Assembly (NCBI GenBank): GCA_022791875.1
Contig: JAAVZX010000027.1
Coordinates: 1 to 33,870, forward strand
Reading direction: 5' to 3'
Source: Oscillibacter sp.
GTDB taxonomy: Bacteria; Bacillota; Clostridia; Oscillospirales; Oscillospiraceae
Length of the DNA stretch: 33,870 nucleotides
Shown here: piece after piece, positions 8,504 to 16,257 of the stretch
How the letters are laid out: the number at the start of each line of letters is the position of its first letter
Numbering within the stretch: the stretch's first letter is position 1
The notes under the pieces: generated by a model
What the model was told of the DNA's origin: nothing
Seen by the model: only the letters and a program-made list of their open reading frames with translations
Databases searched by the model: none
Position numbers and translations under genes: made by a program

Positions 8504-9190
8504 GTGGACTACAAAATTCTCTATCAGGACGCCTTTCCCGTGGTGCAGGTCAACCTGCGCCGCGGAGAGTGCGTCAAGGCCGAGTCCGACGCCATGGTCG
8601 CCATGTCCGGCACCGTGGACGTCACCGGCGGCATGGAGCGGGGCCTCCTGGGCGGGCTGGCCCGCCGGATGCTCACCGGCGAGAGCTTCTTCTTCCAGCG
8701 CCTGGTCGCCCAGCGGGGGGACGGCTACGCCCTCCTGGGCCACCCCATTCCCGGCGGCATCGTCGACGTGAACCTGGACGGCACATACGGCATGATGGTC
8801 CAGAAGGGGGGCTTCCTGGCGGCGGAGGAAAGCGTGCAGATTGACACCGCCGTCCAGAACCTGGCCCAGGGCTTCTTCTCCAAGGAGGGCTTCTTCGTCC
8901 TCAAGGTCCACGGACGGGGCACCGTCTTCCTCAGCAGCTACGGGGCCATCCACGCCATCAACCTGGCGGCGGGGGAGGAAGTAGTTGTGGACAACGGGCA
9001 CCTGGTCGCCTGGCCGGATTACATGAATTACAAGATTGAAAAGGCTTCCAACGGCTGGCTCTCCAGCGTCATGTCCGGCGAATGTCTGGTCTGTCGCTTC
9101 CGGGGGCCGGGGGTGGTCCTCATTCAGACCCGGAATCCCTCCAGCTTTGCGGGGTGGATTCGGTCCATGGTGCCCTCCTCCAACGGCTGA
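8504..9190 (+). CDS. AIM24 family protein (TIGR00266/DUF124)
   Basis: A 228-residue protein with the AIM24-family pattern: an early DAMVAMSG, a Gly-rich segment GGMERGLLGGLARRMLTGES, then GGIVDVNLDG and the late GEEVVVDNGHLVAW. The family forms a trimeric beta-roll; mitochondrial AIM24 supports inner-membrane organisation, while the bacterial role is unclear. Members are repeatedly found in Ter loci. Translation appears to start at a GTG immediately after the stop codon at 8501-8503, with only a weak GGGG-rich site upstream, so it likely depends on translational coupling to the preceding gene. No signal peptide is visible, which points to a cytoplasmic protein. Confidence 0.83.
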   Translation: MDYKILYQDAFPVVQVNLRRGECVKAESDAMVAMSGTVDVTGGMERGLLGGLARRMLTGESFFFQRLVAQRGDGYALLGHPIPGGIVDVNLDGTYGMMVQKGGFLAAEESVQIDTAVQNLAQGFFSKEGFFVLKVHGRGTVFLSSYGAIHAINLAAGEEVVVDNGHLVAWPDYMNYKIEKASNGWLSSVMSGECLVCRFRGPGVVLIQTRNPSSFAGWIRSMVPSSNG

Positions 9191-9218
9191 CGTTTTTTAG
9201 GAAGGGAGAACATTTCCG

Positions 9219-9809
9219 ATGTCTGTGAATCTGCAAAAGGGACAGAAGGTAGAACTCCGCAAGAGCAGCGGCGGCGACCTCCGCCGCGTCATGGTGGGTC
9301 TGGGCTGGGACGAGGTGAAGCAGTCCCGGGGCTTCTTCGGACCCAGGAAGCAGGATATTGACTGCGACGCCTCCGCCATCCTCTGCGCCGGGGGCAAGCT
9401 GGTGAACAACAGCGACGTAGTCTATTTCGGCAACCTCCGCCACAGCTCCGGCGCGGTGGTCCACATGGGGGACAACCTCACCGGCGCGGGGGAGGGCGAC
9501 GACGAGCAGATCCTGGTGGACCTCTCCGCCCTCCCGGGGCAGTACGACAAGATTGTCTTTGTGGTCAACATCTACCAGGCCATGCAGCGCAGCCAGCAGT
9601 TCGGCATGATTCAGAACGCCTTCATCCGCATCTGCGACGGCGAGACGAACCAGGAGCTCTGCCGCTACAACCTCTCGGAGAACTACGACGGCATGACCGC
9701 CATGGTCTTCGGCGAGCTCTACCTCTACAAGGGCCAGTGGAAGTTCAACGCCATCGGCCAGGCCACGAAGGACAACAGCATCACCGACCTCGCGAACCGC
9801 TTCCGCTGA
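9219..9809 (+). CDS. TerD family protein (third paralog)
   Basis: A 196-residue TerD-family protein starting MSVNLQKGQKVELRK. The calcium-binding loop is kept as GDNLTGAGEGDDE, and the C-terminal core GQWKFNAIG is present. A short insertion, SRGFFGPRKQDIDCDAS, changes the usual [10 protein letters not shown] acidic segment, so one metal site may differ from the canonical paralogs. AGGAAGGGAG (9199-9208) lies 10 bases before the ATG. It sits between the AIM24-family gene and another TerD gene with short gaps on both sides, consistent with one operon. It is probably another cytoplasmic calcium-responsive Ter protein. Confidence 0.9.
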   Translation: MSVNLQKGQKVELRKSSGGDLRRVMVGLGWDEVKQSRGFFGPRKQDIDCDASAILCAGGKLVNNSDVVYFGNLRHSSGAVVHMGDNLTGAGEGDDEQILVDLSALPGQYDKIVFVVNIYQAMQRSQQFGMIQNAFIRICDGETNQELCRYNLSENYDGMTAMVFGELYLYKGQWKFNAIGQATKDNSITDLANRFR

Positions 9810-9849
9810 GGCGGAGGACAACATTTGAAATAAGAAAGGAAGAACCGGC

Positions 9850-10434
9850 ATGGCAGTGAATTTGTCTAAAGGCCAGCGCGTCAGTCTGGATAAGGGGCTC
9901 ACCATGGCTCTGGTAGGACTGGGCTGGGATACGAATCAGTACGACGGCGGCTACGACTTCGACCTGGACGCCGCGGCCTTCATCCTGGGCCCCAGCGGCA
10001 AGGTCCGCAGCGACGACGACTTCATCTTCTACAACAACCTGGAGAGCCGCGACGGCTCCGTCCGCCACACCGGCGACAACCTCACCGGCGAGGGCGAGGG
10101 CGACGACGAAGTCCTCATCATCGACTTCACGAAGGTCCCCGCCGACGTCCAGAAAATCGCCATCACCGTCACCATCCACGAGGCCCAGGCCCGGGGCCAG
10201 AACTTCGGCCAGGTCTCCAACGCCTACGTCCGCGTCGCCCGCATGGCGGGACCCGAGGACATGGTGGGCACCGACGTTCTGAAGTTTGACCTCATGGAGG
10301 AGTTCTCCATCGAGACGGCCCTTGTGGTCTGCGAAATCTACCGCAACGGCTCCGACTGGAAGTTCAACGCCGTCGGCGCGGGCTACCAGGGCGGCCTGGC
10401 CGCGCTGTGCCGGAGCTTTGGCGTAAACGTGTAA
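9850..10434 (+). CDS. terD: TerD family protein (canonical, second copy)
   Basis: A 194-residue canonical TerD. It has [15 protein letters not shown], the double acidic segment [11 protein letters not shown], the calcium loop [13 protein letters not shown] and the core [11 protein letters not shown]. It is the closest relative in the window of the TerD at 7182. AAAGGAAG (10 to 17 bases upstream) is a good ribosome binding site. A possible intrinsic terminator follows at 10488-10532, so the amount of message reaching the genes downstream may be reduced. Confidence 0.95.
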   Translation: MAVNLSKGQRVSLDKGLTMALVGLGWDTNQYDGGYDFDLDAAAFILGPSGKVRSDDDFIFYNNLESRDGSVRHTGDNLTGEGEGDDEVLIIDFTKVPADVQKIAITVTIHEAQARGQNFGQVSNAYVRVARMAGPEDMVGTDVLKFDLMEEFSIETALVVCEIYRNGSDWKFNAVGAGYQGGLAALCRSFGVNV

Positions 10435-10487
10435 GACCCAGCTGCCGCAGAGGGAGCGCTGCCCCCTCTGCACTTCCCCGCTATACC

Positions 10488-10532
10488 GGTCTTTCCTTGG
10501 GACGTTTCTTTTGGAAAGGCCCTGCTTTTTTT
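10488..10532 (+). terminator. Possible intrinsic (partial) terminator inside the Ter operon
   Basis: GGTCTTTCC (10488-10496) pairs with GGAAAGGCC (10513-10521), with one T-G wobble and a 16-base loop. CTGC and seven T (10526-10532) follow. Another hairpin, GCAGAGGG (10447-10454) with CCCTCTGC (10464-10471), lies just upstream. All genes continue on the same strand, so this would act as an attenuator between the terD genes and the biosynthetic part. Confidence 0.4.
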
Positions 10533-10570
10533 CTGACTGCGGCGAACATATTTGATGGGAGCGGTGACAT

Positions 10571-11767
10571 ATGATCAGGCTTCAAGAACAATTCCAGAAC
10601 TGCGGCGCGGCCCTCAGCCTCGTACCCGGCGAGTACGAGGGGCCCCTCCGCGTCGATCGGCCCTGCGTCATCGACGGCGGGGGTGCTACGCTCTGGGCGC
10701 CCTGCGGCCCCGTCCTGGAAATCCTGGTTCCCGGCGTCACCGTTAAAAACCTGCGCGTCGAGGTCACGGAAGAGCGCGCCCCCTGCCGTACCGCCATCCG
10801 CTGCGCGGCACCCGTTCAGCTGGAGCAGGTGGAGGTGAACGGCGCGGTGGAGGGCGTTCCCGGAGAGTCCCCCGACTGGGACCTCCCGCCCCTCATCGCC
10901 CTGGGGGCCTTCGCCGCCGATGCCGTAAACGTTTTCTCCGTTCCCCTCCAGGCCGCGGGACCCGCTGAGCTGACCTGTGCCATCGGCGGGCTGACCCTCC
11001 TGCCCGCCCGCCTCGCCGCCGGACCCCAGACCATCTCCCTCCGCACTGCAGAGCTGCGGGACCACACGATTCTCTACGGCGACATTCTCGTCAAAACCGC
11101 CGTGACCCGCCGCATCTGCGTCACCGGAACGGCCCGCAAGGACGCGCCCCGGCGTCAGGATGTTCCCGCGTCCCTGCCCCGCGATTCCGGCCCCGACCTG
11201 GTGACGCCTCCGGCGGACCTCCTGGCCCCCTCCGTTCTGGACCCCAGCGTCCCCCTCATGCGCCGCGGCCAGCGCACGGGCTTCCCGGACCTGGGGCGGG
11301 ACACGCTGAAAATCGCCCTGGAGTACCGGGACACCCGCCAGCCCCTGGAGCTGGACGCCTACGTCTTCCTCCTCCAGGCCAACCAGCGCGTCCGGGGCGA
11401 CGCCGACTTCCTCTTCTTCAACAACCCCCAGTCCCGGGACCGCGCCGTCCGCATGTCCGGGAGCGCCCTGGTTCTGGCCGACCTGGAGAAGCTGGACCCC
11501 GCTGTGGAGCGCGTCGCGGTCTGCTACTCCGTCTACGGCGACGACCCGCGGAAGAATTTTTCCCAGGTGCGGGACCCGCTGCTGCGGGTGTTCTCCGGGA
11601 GCCGGGAGCTGTGCCGCATGAAGCCGGAGGATTTGAGCGTGGAAAAGACCCTGGTCGCGGTGGAGGTTTACCGCTACAAGGGCCAGTGGAAGCTGAATTT
11701 CGTGGCCTCCGGATACCGGGACGGCCTGCGCCGGCTCTGCGAGAGCTACGGCGTGGAAGTGGAATAG
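10571..11767 (+). CDS. Beta-helix-like domain fused to a degenerate TerD domain
   Basis: A 398-residue protein. Residues ~15-70 read like the cap and first turns of a right-handed beta-helix, with GEYEGPLRVDRPCVIDGGG followed by GVTVKNLRVEV. Residues ~75-200 are beta-rich and unassigned. From about residue 235 a TerD domain follows, recognisable by DADFLFFNNPQSRD, KNFSQVRDPLLRV and GQWKLNFVASGYRDGL. Where canonical TerD has GDNLTGxGxGDDE this protein has SGSALVLADLEKLD, so the calcium site is lost. GGGAG (10557-10561) precedes the ATG by 9 bases. It is probably an adaptor between Ter calcium-binding proteins and another ligand; that function is a guess. Confidence 0.75.
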   Translation: MIRLQEQFQNCGAALSLVPGEYEGPLRVDRPCVIDGGGATLWAPCGPVLEILVPGVTVKNLRVEVTEERAPCRTAIRCAAPVQLEQVEVNGAVEGVPGESPDWDLPPLIALGAFAADAVNVFSVPLQAAGPAELTCAIGGLTLLPARLAAGPQTISLRTAELRDHTILYGDILVKTAVTRRICVTGTARKDAPRRQDVPASLPRDSGPDLVTPPADLLAPSVLDPSVPLMRRGQRTGFPDLGRDTLKIALEYRDTRQPLELDAYVFLLQANQRVRGDADFLFFNNPQSRDRAVRMSGSALVLADLEKLDPAVERVAVCYSVYGDDPRKNFSQVRDPLLRVFSGSRELCRMKPEDLSVEKTLVAVEVYRYKGQWKLNFVASGYRDGLRRLCESYGVEVE

Positions 11768-11779
11768 GAGTGGAAGCAT

Positions 11780-12760
11780 ATGGAAAGCACATGGAGGCGG
11801 GATGAGCTGCTGCCGTACCGTCTGGGGGGCCTGCTCTACACCCCGGCCCTCAACGCGGGCATGGCCCGGAAAATCAAGGAGCGGGTCTATCCCTGCCTCC
11901 TGTCAGCGGCCTTCTGCCTGGAGGACTCCATTCAGGACGCCGCCCTCCCTCTGGCGGAGCAGACCCTGACCCGCACGCTGGAAGAGCTGGCGGGGACGCC
12001 GGACCTGCCCTTGCTCTTCGTCCGCGTCCGCACGCCCCGGCATCTGGAGCGGGTTCACCGCCTCCTGGGGCCCCTGGAAGAGCTGCTCACGGGCTACATC
12101 CTGCCCAAGTTCGACCTCTCCAACGGCGGCGAGTACGCGCGGCTCATTAAAGCTTTCAACGAGACGCGGACCTCCGGCCCCCTGTACATGATGCCGACCC
12201 TGGAGAGCGGCATGATTGCCGAGCCGGGGAGCCGGACCTCCATGCTCCTGCGGGTGAAGCGGATTCTGGACAGCGTGCGGGGGCACGTGCTGAACGTCCG
12301 GGTGGGGGGCAACGACTTCTGCAACCTCTACGGCCTCCGCCGCTCCGTCCGCCAGAGCATCTACGACATCGGCGTGATCCGTGACATTTTAGTAGACATT
12401 CTCCAGGTTTTCTCGGCGGATTACGTGGTTTCCGGACCTGTCTGGGAGTATTTCGGGGCTGACCCGGCGGGCCTCTGGGCGGAGGGCCTGCGCCGGGAGC
12501 TGGAGCTGGACCGCCTGAACGGCTTCACCGGCAAAACCGCCGTCCACCCCACCCAGCTTCCCATTATCTGCCAGACTATGCAGGTTTCCGCCGAGGATTA
12601 CGAGGACGCCCGGAGCATTTTGGGCTGGTCCGCCGGGGACTACGGCGTGGCCAAGAGCGCCGGAGGCTCCCGGATGAACGAGGTGAAGTGCCACGCCAAG
12701 TGGGCGGAGCACGTCTGCAAGCTGGCGGCGGTCTACGGCATTCGGGAGGAGGAGCCATGA
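11780..12760 (+). CDS. HpcH/HpaI aldolase / citrate lyase beta-like protein (Ter biosynthetic module)
   Basis: A 326-residue TIM-barrel enzyme of the CitE/HpcH class. It shows Glu48-Asp49 in CLEDSIQDA, Arg residues in FVRVRTP, Glu142 in MPTLESG, and a downstream GGNDFCNLYG. The C-terminus has FTGKTAVHPTQ, matching the conserved G(K)xxIHPxQ segment of CitE-like lyases. The family makes or breaks C-C bonds next to a carboxylate or CoA thioester using Mg2+. In Ter loci this member accompanies phosphoribosyltransferases and a HAD phosphatase, proposed to build a nucleoside-like compound. The substrate is unknown. AGGAG (11766-11770) precedes the ATG. The gene overlaps the next by the 4 bases ATGA. 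Confidence 0.88.
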   Translation: MESTWRRDELLPYRLGGLLYTPALNAGMARKIKERVYPCLLSAAFCLEDSIQDAALPLAEQTLTRTLEELAGTPDLPLLFVRVRTPRHLERVHRLLGPLEELLTGYILPKFDLSNGGEYARLIKAFNETRTSGPLYMMPTLESGMIAEPGSRTSMLLRVKRILDSVRGHVLNVRVGGNDFCNLYGLRRSVRQSIYDIGVIRDILVDILQVFSADYVVSGPVWEYFGADPAGLWAEGLRRELELDRLNGFTGKTAVHPTQLPIICQTMQVSAEDYEDARSILGWSAGDYGVAKSAGGSRMNEVKCHAKWAEHVCKLAAVYGIREEEP

Positions 12761-13884
12761 GCGCTTACGAAAACGATTACGCGGCGCGGGACATCCTGCG
12801 CCTGGCCCGCCGGATTCACAATCCGAAGCGGGCGTATCTTCTTGTCAACCCCTTGCAGGGCAAGCATATCCCGGTGAGTCCCCGGGACTCCTTGGAGATG
12901 ATGTCCATCCTGGGGAACGAGCTGGCGGCGGAGTTCCCGGCCGCAAACCTGGTGATCGGCTTCGCCGAGACGGCCACGGCCATCGGGGCCATGGCGGCTT
13001 CCTGCTTCGGCGACGGCTGTGTCTACGTCCACACCACCCGGGAACCCCTGCCCCCCGGTGCTTCCGTGGAATTCCGGGAGGAACACAGCCACGCGGTGGA
13101 GCAGACCCTTTTCTGCGCGGACATGGAGGACTGGCTGGCCCGTACCGCCACGGTCATTTTCATCGACGACGAGCTGTCCACGGGGCGCACGCTGATCAAC
13201 ATGATTGCCCAGCTCTCCCGGCGCTTCCCGGCCCTAGGGGAAAAGCGCCTCGTCGCGGCCTCCATCCTGAACCGCCTCACGCCGGAGAACGAGCAGCGCC
13301 TGAATGCCGCGGGCATCGTCAGCCGCTGCCTTGTGAAGCTGCCGCAGACGGACTACACCCAGGCGGTGGCAGGCTTCACCGTCACGGACCCCGTGCCGCC
13401 GCCGGAAATCCCACCTGTGAACTGGGAACACATTCCCGTCACCCTCTGCAATTCCCGCTTAGGCGTCCTGGCCTTCGACTACCTGGATGTCTGCCGCCGC
13501 AAGGCGGAGGACCTGCTGGCCCATTTCCGGAGCGTCCTCCCCGCCAACGGGAGCGTCCTGGTCCTGGGCGCGGAGGAGTGTATGTTTCCGGCCCTGGTTC
13601 TGGGCGCGGTGCTGGAGCACCAGGGCGGCTTCCGCGTCCGCTGCCACGCCACCACCCGCAGTCCCATCGGCGTCAGCCGTCAGGACGGCTACCCCATCCG
13701 GGAGGGCTGGCGGCTCCGCAGTCTCTACGATTCTGCCCGCACCACTTACCTCTACAATCTGGACCATTACGACGCGGCCATCCTCGTCTCAGAAAAAGCG
13801 GAACCCGCTGGCCTGCAAGACCTTGCCGCCGCGCTGGACGTCCACGGCTGCGGAAAATTTTACCTGACAGGAGGGCAGTCCTGA
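12757..13884 (+). CDS. Phosphoribosyltransferase with C-terminal TRSP domain
   Basis: A 375-residue protein. Residues 133-145, VIFIDDELSTGRT, are the PRPP-binding loop of type I phosphoribosyltransferases. The C-terminal ~170 residues, beginning around VTLCNSRLGVLAF, match the TRSP domain that accompanies this PRTase in Ter loci. It should transfer a phosphoribosyl group from PRPP to an unknown base-like acceptor, or act in reverse. The ATG at 12757 overlaps the previous stop codon as ATGA and has a strong GGAGGAGGAG site (12744-12753). The stop shares one base with the next ATG, so these genes are translationally coupled. Confidence 0.87.
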   Translation: MSAYENDYAARDILRLARRIHNPKRAYLLVNPLQGKHIPVSPRDSLEMMSILGNELAAEFPAANLVIGFAETATAIGAMAASCFGDGCVYVHTTREPLPPGASVEFREEHSHAVEQTLFCADMEDWLARTATVIFIDDELSTGRTLINMIAQLSRRFPALGEKRLVAASILNRLTPENEQRLNAAGIVSRCLVKLPQTDYTQAVAGFTVTDPVPPPEIPPVNWEHIPVTLCNSRLGVLAFDYLDVCRRKAEDLLAHFRSVLPANGSVLVLGAEECMFPALVLGAVLEHQGGFRVRCHATTRSPIGVSRQDGYPIREGWRLRSLYDSARTTYLYNLDHYDAAILVSEKAEPAGLQDLAAALDVHGCGKFYLTGGQS

Positions 13885-14936
13885 TGTTTGGAACATACCG
13901 CGCAGAGGATGTGACCATCCTTCTGAAGGACATCACGGGCCTGGTAGAACCCATGGGCACGGCGGAGCGGGAGGCCCGCATCCAGCAGGGCGTCCACTAC
14001 TCCGAAATGCTCCCCATCGAATACGAGCCCTCTCCCGCCTACCTCGCCGCTTTCTGGGACGCTCTGGACCGCTACGCCCCCCTCACCGCCCAGGCCGCAG
14101 CCTCCACAGCAGCGCAAATCCAGGAACGGAAGGGCCCCGGCGCGGTTCTGGTTTCCCTGGCCCGCGCGGGCACCTCGGCAGGCGTCCTGATCAAGCATTG
14201 CCTCGCCCGCTATTACGGCGCGGAGGTCCCCCACTACACCATCTCCATCATCCGCGGCCGCGGCATCGACCGCACTGCCATGGACCACATCCTGGCCCGC
14301 CACCCGGCGGAATCCATTCAATTTGTCGACGGCTGGACGGGAAAAGGGGCCATCCAGCGGGAGCTGAACGCCGCCATGGCGGACTATCCCGCCGTCGATC
14401 CCGGTCTGGCCGTGCTGTCGGACCCGGCCCGCGTAGCCGCCATCACCGGCGTACCGGAGGACTTTCTCATTGCCAGCTCCTGTCTGAACTCCACCGTCTC
14501 CGGCCTCCTGAGCCGCACCTTTTACCGGCCCGATATTATTCGCCCCGGCGATTTCCACGGCGCGGCCTTCTACCAGGAGCTGGAAGCCCGCGACCTGACC
14601 TACGCTTTCATCGACGCCGTGGAAGCCTGTCTCCCCGAGGCCCCGCCGCCCCCGTCCGCCCCCGCCCTGTCAACCCGCACGGGGCTGGAGGAAGTGGAGG
14701 AAATCGCCCGCGCTTTCGCCATCCGGGACATCAACCTCATCAAGCCCGGCATCGGTGAGGCCACCCGCGTCCTTCTCCGCCGGGTCCCCTGGAAGCTCCT
14801 GGTCCACAGCCTGGACGACGGCGCCCACCTGGGCCATCTCTACCAGCTCGCCCGCGAAAAAGGCGTAGAAGTCGTGCCCTATCCCCTCCGGAACTACCGC
14901 GCCTGCGGCCTGATCCGAAACCTTGCGGACAACTGA
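13884..14936 (+). CDS. StiP-family protein (PRTase-like with C-terminal Pelota-like domain)
   Basis: A 350-residue protein matching the family annotated as cysteine protease StiP in databases. It contains VSLARAGTSAGVLIKHC near residues 93-110 and HYTISIIRGRGID further on, and a C-terminal segment from about residue 280 resembling a Pelota-type RNA-binding fold (VPWKLLVHSLDDGAHLGHLY). Comparative work on Ter systems treats this family as a divergent phosphoribosyltransferase; the protease name should be taken with caution. The ATG at 13884 overlaps the preceding TGA by one base, with AGGAGG at 13869-13874. Tight coupling to the TRSP PRTase suggests consecutive steps or a complex. Confidence 0.85.
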   Translation: MFGTYRAEDVTILLKDITGLVEPMGTAEREARIQQGVHYSEMLPIEYEPSPAYLAAFWDALDRYAPLTAQAAASTAAQIQERKGPGAVLVSLARAGTSAGVLIKHCLARYYGAEVPHYTISIIRGRGIDRTAMDHILARHPAESIQFVDGWTGKGAIQRELNAAMADYPAVDPGLAVLSDPARVAAITGVPEDFLIASSCLNSTVSGLLSRTFYRPDIIRPGDFHGAAFYQELEARDLTYAFIDAVEACLPEAPPPPSAPALSTRTGLEEVEEIARAFAIRDINLIKPGIGEATRVLLRRVPWKLLVHSLDDGAHLGHLYQLAREKGVEVVPYPLRNYRACGLIRNLADN

Positions 14937-14946
14937 GGACCGACTC

Positions 14947-15723
14947 ATGGAAAGGAAAAAAATCCTCTTCGCCGCCGACCTGGACAACACGCTCATCTTC
15001 TCCCGCAGACACCGCCGCCCCGGCGACATCTGCGTGGAGTACCTTGACGGCGCGGAGCAGGGCTTCACAACCCCGGAAGCCTGGCAGGACCTTCTGCACG
15101 CCGTCTCCGCCGCCGTGACCCTTCTCCCCGTCACCACCCGCTCCATCGCCCAATATGAGCGCATCCGCTGGCCCGACGGGGCCCGCCCCGCCTACGCCGT
15201 CACCACCAACGGCGGCATCCTCCTGGACCGCGGCGTCCCCGACCCGGACTGGCTCACCGTCTCCCTCCGCCTGACGATCCCTTACCGGCCCGAATTTGTC
15301 CGCCTCAGCGCGGAACTTCCAAAATACCCCTGGTGTCTCCGCCAAAAAATGGTAGACGGCCTCTACCTCTTCGCCGTCTGCCCCGAGGGCCAGCCCATGG
15401 AACCCATCAAAGCCCTTCTCCAGCCCCGCACTTCCCTGACCGTGGAGTCCTCCGGACGCAAGCTCTACTTCTTCCCTCCGGTCTTCCACAAAGGCGCCGC
15501 CGTCTCCCAGCTCCGCCAGCGCTTCCAGTCCTCCTACCTCATCGCCGCCGGCGACTCCCCCCTCGACCTCCCCATGCTCTCCCAGGCCGATCTCGCCTTG
15601 GTCCCCACGCAGGATCTGGCCCGCCGTCTCCCTGGAATAAATGTCCAAATCTGCCCGGTTTCAGAACCGTTCCCCAACTTCGTCCTCCGCTCCGTCCTCT
15701 CCTTCGCCGCCCGGCACGCATAA
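14947..15723 (+). CDS. HAD-superfamily phosphatase of the Ter biosynthetic module
   Basis: A 258-residue HAD hydrolase. The catalytic motif I is Asp11-Leu-Asp13-Asn-Thr15 and motif IV is GDSPLDLP at residues 202-209. A cap region lies between them, as in Cof/sucrose-phosphatase-like HADs. It should remove a phosphate from a small metabolite, plausibly the product of the two PRTase-like enzymes upstream. The ATG at 14947 is preferred because GAGGA (14935-14939) stands 7 bases before it; a TTG at 14923 would overlap the previous gene and lacks this support. It is the last gene of the Ter operon and is followed by a strong hairpin at 15731-15777. Confidence 0.88.
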   Translation: MERKKILFAADLDNTLIFSRRHRRPGDICVEYLDGAEQGFTTPEAWQDLLHAVSAAVTLLPVTTRSIAQYERIRWPDGARPAYAVTTNGGILLDRGVPDPDWLTVSLRLTIPYRPEFVRLSAELPKYPWCLRQKMVDGLYLFAVCPEGQPMEPIKALLQPRTSLTVESSGRKLYFFPPVFHKGAAVSQLRQRFQSSYLIAAGDSPLDLPMLSQADLALVPTQDLARRLPGINVQICPVSEPFPNFVLRSVLSFAARHA

Positions 15724-15730
15724 TTTTTCG

Positions 15731-15777
15731 CTTCCCGGAAATCCTTTCTCATAAGTCCCAAAAGGTTTCCTGGGAAG
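15731..15777 (+). terminator. Hairpin at the 3' end of the Ter operon
   Basis: CTTCCC (15731-15736) pairs with GGGAAG (15772-15777), and GGAAA (15737-15741) with TTTCC (15666-equivalent bases 15766-15770), with one bulged base. No T-run follows, so it may stabilise a processed 3' end rather than terminate on its own. Confidence 0.35.
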
Positions 15778-15792
15778 ATTTCGCAAATCCTC

Positions 15793-15821
15793 TTGACAAG
15801 TTTAGGCGGATTCTGTATAAT
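15793..15821 (+). promoter_or_regulatory. rpsU promoter (perfect sigma-A consensus)
   Basis: TTGACA (15793-15798) and TATAAT (15816-15821) are both perfect consensus boxes at the ideal 17-base spacing. This should be a very strong vegetative promoter. The leader of about 70 bases contains a hairpin, GTATCC (15857-15862) with GGATAC (15874-15879), before a very purine-rich ribosome binding site. Confidence 0.92.
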
Positions 15822-15900
15822 GAGCTTTATTAAAGCCATAAATCATGGCCCTTAAAGTATCCTGGATTGAACCGGATACCTCGGAGGGAGGGAAATATAG

Positions 15901-16083
15901 ATGTCTGAAATCCACGTGAAGGAAAACGAATCCATCGACAGCGCTCTGAAGCGTTTCAAGCGCAGCTGTGCGAAGTCCGGCGTGCTCGCCGAGGTTCGGA
16001 AAAGAGAGCACTACGAGTCTCCTAGCGTCAAGCGGCGGAAAAAGTCTGAGGCCGCGCGGAAGAATAAGAAGCGTTACTATTGA
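15901..16083 (+). CDS. rpsU: 30S ribosomal protein bS21
   Basis: A 60-residue, strongly basic protein with the bS21 pattern: [20 protein letters not shown] at the N-terminus, then [20 protein letters not shown] and a Lys/Arg-rich tail. Length and sequence are typical. bS21 sits on the small subunit near the anti-Shine-Dalgarno end of 16S rRNA and assists initiation. GGAGGGAGG (15883-15891) precedes the ATG. The gene is monocistronic, with a consensus promoter and its own terminator, independent of the Ter operon. Confidence 0.97.
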   Translation: MSEIHVKENESIDSALKRFKRSCAKSGVLAEVRKREHYESPSVKRRKKSEAARKNKKRYY

Positions 16084-16096
16084 TGCCTGCTGAATG

Positions 16097-16134
16097 AAAA
16101 AACTCCGTACCCGCGTGGGGTACGGAGTTTTTTT
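16097..16134. terminator. Bidirectional intrinsic terminator between rpsU and the lipoprotein gene
   Basis: AACTCCGTACCC (16101-16112) pairs perfectly with GGGTACGGAGTT (16118-16129) around GCGTG. Seven T (16128-16134) follow on the + strand and six A (16097-16102) precede, so it can stop rpsU and the convergent secA-pgeF-lipoprotein transcript. Confidence 0.92.
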
Positions 16135-16139
16135 GCCTC

Positions 16140-16222
16140 CGGCGACCAGGGGTTTTTCGCACGGCCCCTGGACCCCACCAGGGGAAACGGTTTCCCGCCA
16201 GCCGGGCTCCCGGCCTGGACCC
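16140..16222. repeat. Dispersed GC-hairpin repeat, variant copy B3
   Basis: CCAGGGG (16146-16152) pairs with CCCCTGG (16165-16171), followed by GGGAAAC (16182-16188) with GTTTCCC (16190-16196) and a third GC-rich stem around CCGGGCTCCCGG. The word GGACCCCACCAGG is shared with copy B2. It lies between the terminator and the convergent gene. Confidence 0.55.
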
Positions 16223-16257
16223 CGCCAACTCTCCCATTTATCCACCCTCTGCTTCTT

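Noticed and set aside
13884-14936. Taking the StiP protein as a cysteine protease
   Set aside because: No Cys-His pair in a papain-like context could be recognised, and the operon context favours a PRTase-like enzyme; kept only as a family name.
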